Shown here one piece after another: positions 61,420 through 64,000 of a DNA stretch of 64,000 bases. Position numbers and translations under genes: made by a program. Numbering within the stretch: the stretch's first letter is position 1; the number at the start of each line of letters is the position of its first letter. Origin of the DNA: Nocardia sp. alder85J (lineage in GTDB: Bacteria; Actinomycetota; Actinomycetes; Mycobacteriales; Mycobacteriaceae); assembly GCF_020176955.2 (NCBI RefSeq), contig NZ_JAIUCZ020000003.1, positions 868,001-932,000 on the forward strand, in the 5' to 3' direction. The notes under the pieces are model-generated. The model was not told where the DNA came from. It ran no database searches and saw nothing but the letters and a program-made list of their open reading frames with translations.

Positions 61420-62532
61420 ATGGGCGCGAACGTGCTGATCTCCGGGGCCGGGGTGGCCGGTTCGACGCTGGCCTACTGGCTGGCCCGGCACGGCTATCGG
61501 GTCACCGTCACCGAGCGGGCCGCCGGGCTTCGTTCCAGCGGTAATCCGGTCGATGTGAAGGGGGCCGCCGTGGAGGTGGCCGAGCGGATGGGCGTGATGC
61601 CGCAACTGCGCGCGGCAGCCTCGCACCCGGCGCGGCTGGTGTTCGCCGACGACACCGGGCGCATCCGGTCGTCGGTGGGTATGCGGTCGTTCCAGAGCGG
61701 GGGCGGTGATCGGGAGGTGGAGGTTTCCCGATCCGTGCTGGCCGCCACGTTGCTGGCCGCCGGCGCCGACACCGCCGAGATCCGCTGGGGCGACAGCATC
61801 ACCGCGCTCACCCCGGCCGGGGCCGGGGTGGACGTCACCTTCGAACAGGGGGCGCCCGAGCATTTCGACCTGGTGGTCGGGGCCGACGGCGTGCATTCGA
61901 CCGTTCGGCGGCTGGCCTTCGGCCCGGAGACGGAGTTCACCCGCAATCTCGGCATGTACGTGGCGACGCTGCCGGTGGATCGGCCGTTCGGCGCGCCCGA
62001 CGAGATCGTCGTGTACAACCGGCCGGGCGCGGCGCTGTCCGTCCACCCGGGCGCGGGACAACCGGTGGCCGCCTTCATGTTCCGGCACACACCGGTGCCG
62101 GATCTCGACTACCGCGACGTCGAGCGGCAGCGCGCGATGATCACGGCGGCCTACGACGGCCGGCTGGGCGTCTTCGCGCCGTACCTCGACGCGGTCCGCT
62201 CGGCCCCGGACGTGTACTTCGACGCGGTGACGCGAGTAGTGTTGCCGCACTGGAGTTCCGGCCGCATCACCCTGGTCGGCGACGCGGCCTCGAGCCTGTC
62301 CCTGTTCGGCGACGGTTCCACGCTCGCGATCTGCGGCGCGTACACGCTCGCCGAGGAACTCGCCGCCACCCCCGCCGACATCGCCGGGGCACTGACCCGC
62401 TACGAGCGGCGGCACCGGAAGCTGGTGCGGCCCCGGCAACGTGGCTTCCACACCGCGGGCATGTTGCTCGTACCCAAGACGCGAACCGGTATCGCGGTGC
62501 GCGACAACGCGGTTCGCGTCCTGAGCCGATGA
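61420..62532 (+). CDS. FAD-dependent monooxygenase (PHBH/TetX-like)
   Basis: 370 residues. The FAD motif is VLISGAGVAGSTLAYWLARHGY at the N terminus, with the acidic end at VTVTERAAG; the second is FDLVVGADGVHSTVRRLAFG; the third is ITLVGDAASSLSLFGDGSTLAICGAYTLAEEL. This is a class A flavin hydroxylase acting on a small aromatic or polyketide-like compound in the cytoplasm, using NAD(P)H and O2. The ribosome site is GAGGAGG. It is divergent from a TetR gene with two operator copies, so the substrate or a related compound probably induces it. Detoxification of an antibiotic such as a tetracycline or rifamycin is possible; no residue seen decides this. Confidence 0.9.
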   Translation: MGANVLISGAGVAGSTLAYWLARHGYRVTVTERAAGLRSSGNPVDVKGAAVEVAERMGVMPQLRAAASHPARLVFADDTGRIRSSVGMRSFQSGGGDREVEVSRSVLAATLLAAGADTAEIRWGDSITALTPAGAGVDVTFEQGAPEHFDLVVGADGVHSTVRRLAFGPETEFTRNLGMYVATLPVDRPFGAPDEIVVYNRPGAALSVHPGAGQPVAAFMFRHTPVPDLDYRDVERQRAMITAAYDGRLGVFAPYLDAVRSAPDVYFDAVTRVVLPHWSSGRITLVGDAASSLSLFGDGSTLAICGAYTLAEELAATPADIAGALTRYERRHRKLVRPRQRGFHTAGMLLVPKTRTGIAVRDNAVRVLSR

Positions 62533-62534
62533 GT

Positions 62535-63806
62535 TCAGCGGGGAGTGCGGGTGGCGCGGCGCATCGCCGACAGCGGGTCGGCGTAGAACACGCTCAGCGA
62601 CGTCACCGCCGCGGCGTGCTCCTGCACCCGGCCGCCGAACCGGCTGATCCGCAGGTCGGCCGGCGGCAGCGTGGTGCTCTGCGCGAAAGCCCTTGCCACC
62701 CGGTCGATTCCGGGACGGTAACCGGTGAAGGCCTGACCGCCCAGCACGACCCGATCCGGGTTGAACATGTCCCGGATCAGCGCGGCCGCGCGGCCGAGGA
62801 TCTCGGCACGCTCCAGCAGCAGCTCACGGGCCGGCTCGGACCCGGAGTCGGCCGCCCGGTACAGGTCGGCGATCACCGGGCGGCGCGGCGCCTCGCGCTT
62901 GGGCACGATGCCCGCCCGCACGGCCCGGCCCAGCACCGCGGCCTCGCCGACGGTGGCCTCCAAGCAGCCGCGCCGGCCGCACCGGCATTCGATGTCCGAA
63001 CCGGTGGGCAGATGCGCGATCGACCCGGGACCGCTGCTCGGCGTGTGCACGCGGTCGTGCAGCGTGACCGCGACACCCGCCGTCTCACGGGCGTAGATGT
63101 AGAGGCTGCTGTCCGGATGGGTGCGCGGCTCCTCGCCGGCGGCCAGCAGCAATTCGGCGGCGGCCATGGCCTCCACGTGCGCGGCCACCGACACCGGCAG
63201 ATCCAGCACGCTGCCGAAGACGGCGCCGACCGGGGCGGCATGCCAGTCCAGGCGGGGATGATCGACCACTCCGGCGGCCGCGTCGACCCGGCCGGCCAGC
63301 GCCACACCGCTCCACAGCGGGCGGCGGCGGGGTAAGCGGTCCAGGAATGCCTTGGCACTGCGGGCGATGATGGTGAGCGCGGCCTCCTGACCGGCCTGCG
63401 GGGTGGCGATCTCCAGCCCGCCGAGGATCCGGCCGGACAGGTCGGCGGCGATCATCCGAGTGACGTTGGCGCCGATGTGCACACCGAGGGTGGCGTACGA
63501 ATCGGTGTCGACCTCGAACGGCACCCGCGGTCGGCCGACCGCGCCGGAGGCGGTGAGATCGGCGCGTTCTCGCAGTAGCCCGGCCGAAAGCAGAGCCGCC
63601 ACTTGACGATTGACGGTGGCGATACTCAAACCGGTTGCCTGCGCGGCGGTATCGCGGAAGATCGGGCCACGGGTGGCGGCCCGGAGCACTGCGGCGGCCG
63701 GGTTGTCGGCGATGCGCAGCTCGGGGGGTACGGCGGGTCGGGCAGGCGCGGTCCGGGTGGCGGACAGGGCGGAAGAAGACGATCGCTCGAGGGTGGGGCT
63801 CGTCAT
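62535..63806 (-). CDS. ROK family transcriptional regulator
   Basis: 423 residues. The N-terminal winged helix (VLRAATRGPIFRDTAAQATG and LSIATVNRQVAALLSAGLL, residues about 40-80) is followed by the ROK kinase-like domain: GVHIGANVTRMIAADLSGRI, SGVALAGRVDAAAGVV and the zinc site IECRCGRRGCLEATVGEA. Repressors of this type sense sugars or sugar phosphates, often N-acetylglucosamine or xylose. The expected GHD-type catalytic Asp is not evident (RLDWHAAPVG region lacks it), so it is a regulator rather than a kinase. No sugar gene is adjacent. ATG 63806 follows AAGGATG. Its end is 2 nt from the convergent monooxygenase stop. Confidence 0.9.
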   Translation of the reverse strand: MTSPTLERSSSSALSATRTAPARPAVPPELRIADNPAAAVLRAATRGPIFRDTAAQATGLSIATVNRQVAALLSAGLLRERADLTASGAVGRPRVPFEVDTDSYATLGVHIGANVTRMIAADLSGRILGGLEIATPQAGQEAALTIIARSAKAFLDRLPRRRPLWSGVALAGRVDAAAGVVDHPRLDWHAAPVGAVFGSVLDLPVSVAAHVEAMAAAELLLAAGEEPRTHPDSSLYIYARETAGVAVTLHDRVHTPSSGPGSIAHLPTGSDIECRCGRRGCLEATVGEAAVLGRAVRAGIVPKREAPRRPVIADLYRAADSGSEPARELLLERAEILGRAAALIRDMFNPDRVVLGGQAFTGYRPGIDRVARAFAQSTTLPPADLRISRFGGRVQEHAAAVTSLSVFYADPLSAMRRATRTPR

Positions 63807-64000
63807 GAGGCGGCATCCTTGTTGAGGTCCCCGCGGCGAGGGGACGGGTCGAACACAGCAACAAGGCAGCGAGAAGGGCCCGAGAAGGTCTTACCGGGGA
63901 CGAAGAGCGGTTCTCAGCTGCGCGGCCGGGAACAACACAGTTCCCGCTGCCGCGGCAGCCGTACACCGAGCGCAACGGTCACGTAGGTGACTCGCGCGGC
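63807..64000. other. Upstream region of ROK gene, cut by window end
   Basis: No complete gene is seen. CCCC/GGGG repeats around 63827-63842 could form a hairpin in the ROK leader. A 22-codon frame on the minus strand (63914-63982) is listed separately. Confidence 0.4.
63914..63982 (-). CDS. Possible short upstream ORF with tandem cysteines
   Basis: GTG 63982 opens a 22-codon frame ending LPRQRELCCSRPRS and TGA, about 107 nt before the ROK start. Short actinobacterial leader peptides with basic residues followed by cysteines are known upstream of sulfur genes, where they sense cysteine supply. No ribosome site or -10 was found and the downstream gene is not a sulfur gene, so this is a weak candidate. 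Confidence 0.25.
   Translation of the reverse strand: MTVALGVRLPRQRELCCSRPRS

Overview
The window is chromosomal DNA of a high-GC, mycolic-acid-type actinobacterium, most likely Nocardia or a close relative. The basis is codon use with G or C in nearly every third position, frequent GTG starts, several TANNNT boxes 6-8 nt before start codons (leaderless mRNAs), and a gene set that, from memory, matches the Mycobacterium tuberculosis Rv3708c-Rv3721c neighbourhood (asd, ask, leuA, murT-gatD, recR, ybaB, an SRPBCC protein, the FAD oxidase plus SAM methyltransferase pair, dnaX), with many non-mycobacterial genes interleaved. No insertion sequence, prophage, tRNA, rRNA or CRISPR array was seen.

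Layout. 1-2905: a truncated ice-binding-type (DUF3494) secreted protein, an A/T-richer gap, and a SnoaL-like protein divergent from its TetR regulator. 3002-5305: ask-asd, the entry to lysine, threonine, methionine and diaminopimelate. 5578-10197: DUF1918, SRPBCC, LtrA, a voltage-sensor-like membrane protein and a Tat-exported cholesterol oxidase. 10555-12497: murT-gatD, which amidates peptidoglycan glutamate. 12582-17095: an FMN oxidase-like protein, a Tat-exported FAD oxidoreductase, and an EamA exporter divergent from LysR. 17243-22036: a Pro-rich MinD-type ATPase, leuA with a complete leucine attenuator, and a TauE-type permease. 22126-33181: DUF5685 with a Cys-rich tail, then a four-gene operon (two transglutaminase-type proteins, a circularly permuted ATP-grasp/alpha-E fusion, a zinc metallopeptidase), and a divergent unknown gene. 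33191-40462: recR-ybaB, a paired acyl-CoA dehydrogenase operon, SRPBCC, the FAD oxidase-methyltransferase pair expected to make 10-methyl-branched fatty acids, and a 43-residue membrane protein. 40691-51568: a PknK-like kinase/ATPase, fadA-fadB and dnaX. 52042-64000: an unknown protein behind a structured leader, an ammonium transporter with an altered twin-histidine site, an MMPL transporter, two YpfJ-type metallopeptidases, DUF2207, a TetR/FAD-monooxygenase pair and a ROK regulator.

Themes. Lipid and sterol metabolism is prominent (cholesterol oxidase, two acyl-CoA dehydrogenases, fadAB, branched-chain fatty acid pair, MMPL), as is the cell envelope (murT-gatD, ask-asd). The most distinctive signals are the amidoligase/transglutaminase operon with a long insertion inside its alpha-E domain, two DnaA-box arrangements (a perfect 40-bp palindrome after leuA and a cluster inside the kinase gene), the leuA attenuator, and a structured RNA leader upstream of an unrecognised gene. 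Coordinates, motifs and repeats were read by eye; family names rest on remembered motifs, not on database searches.
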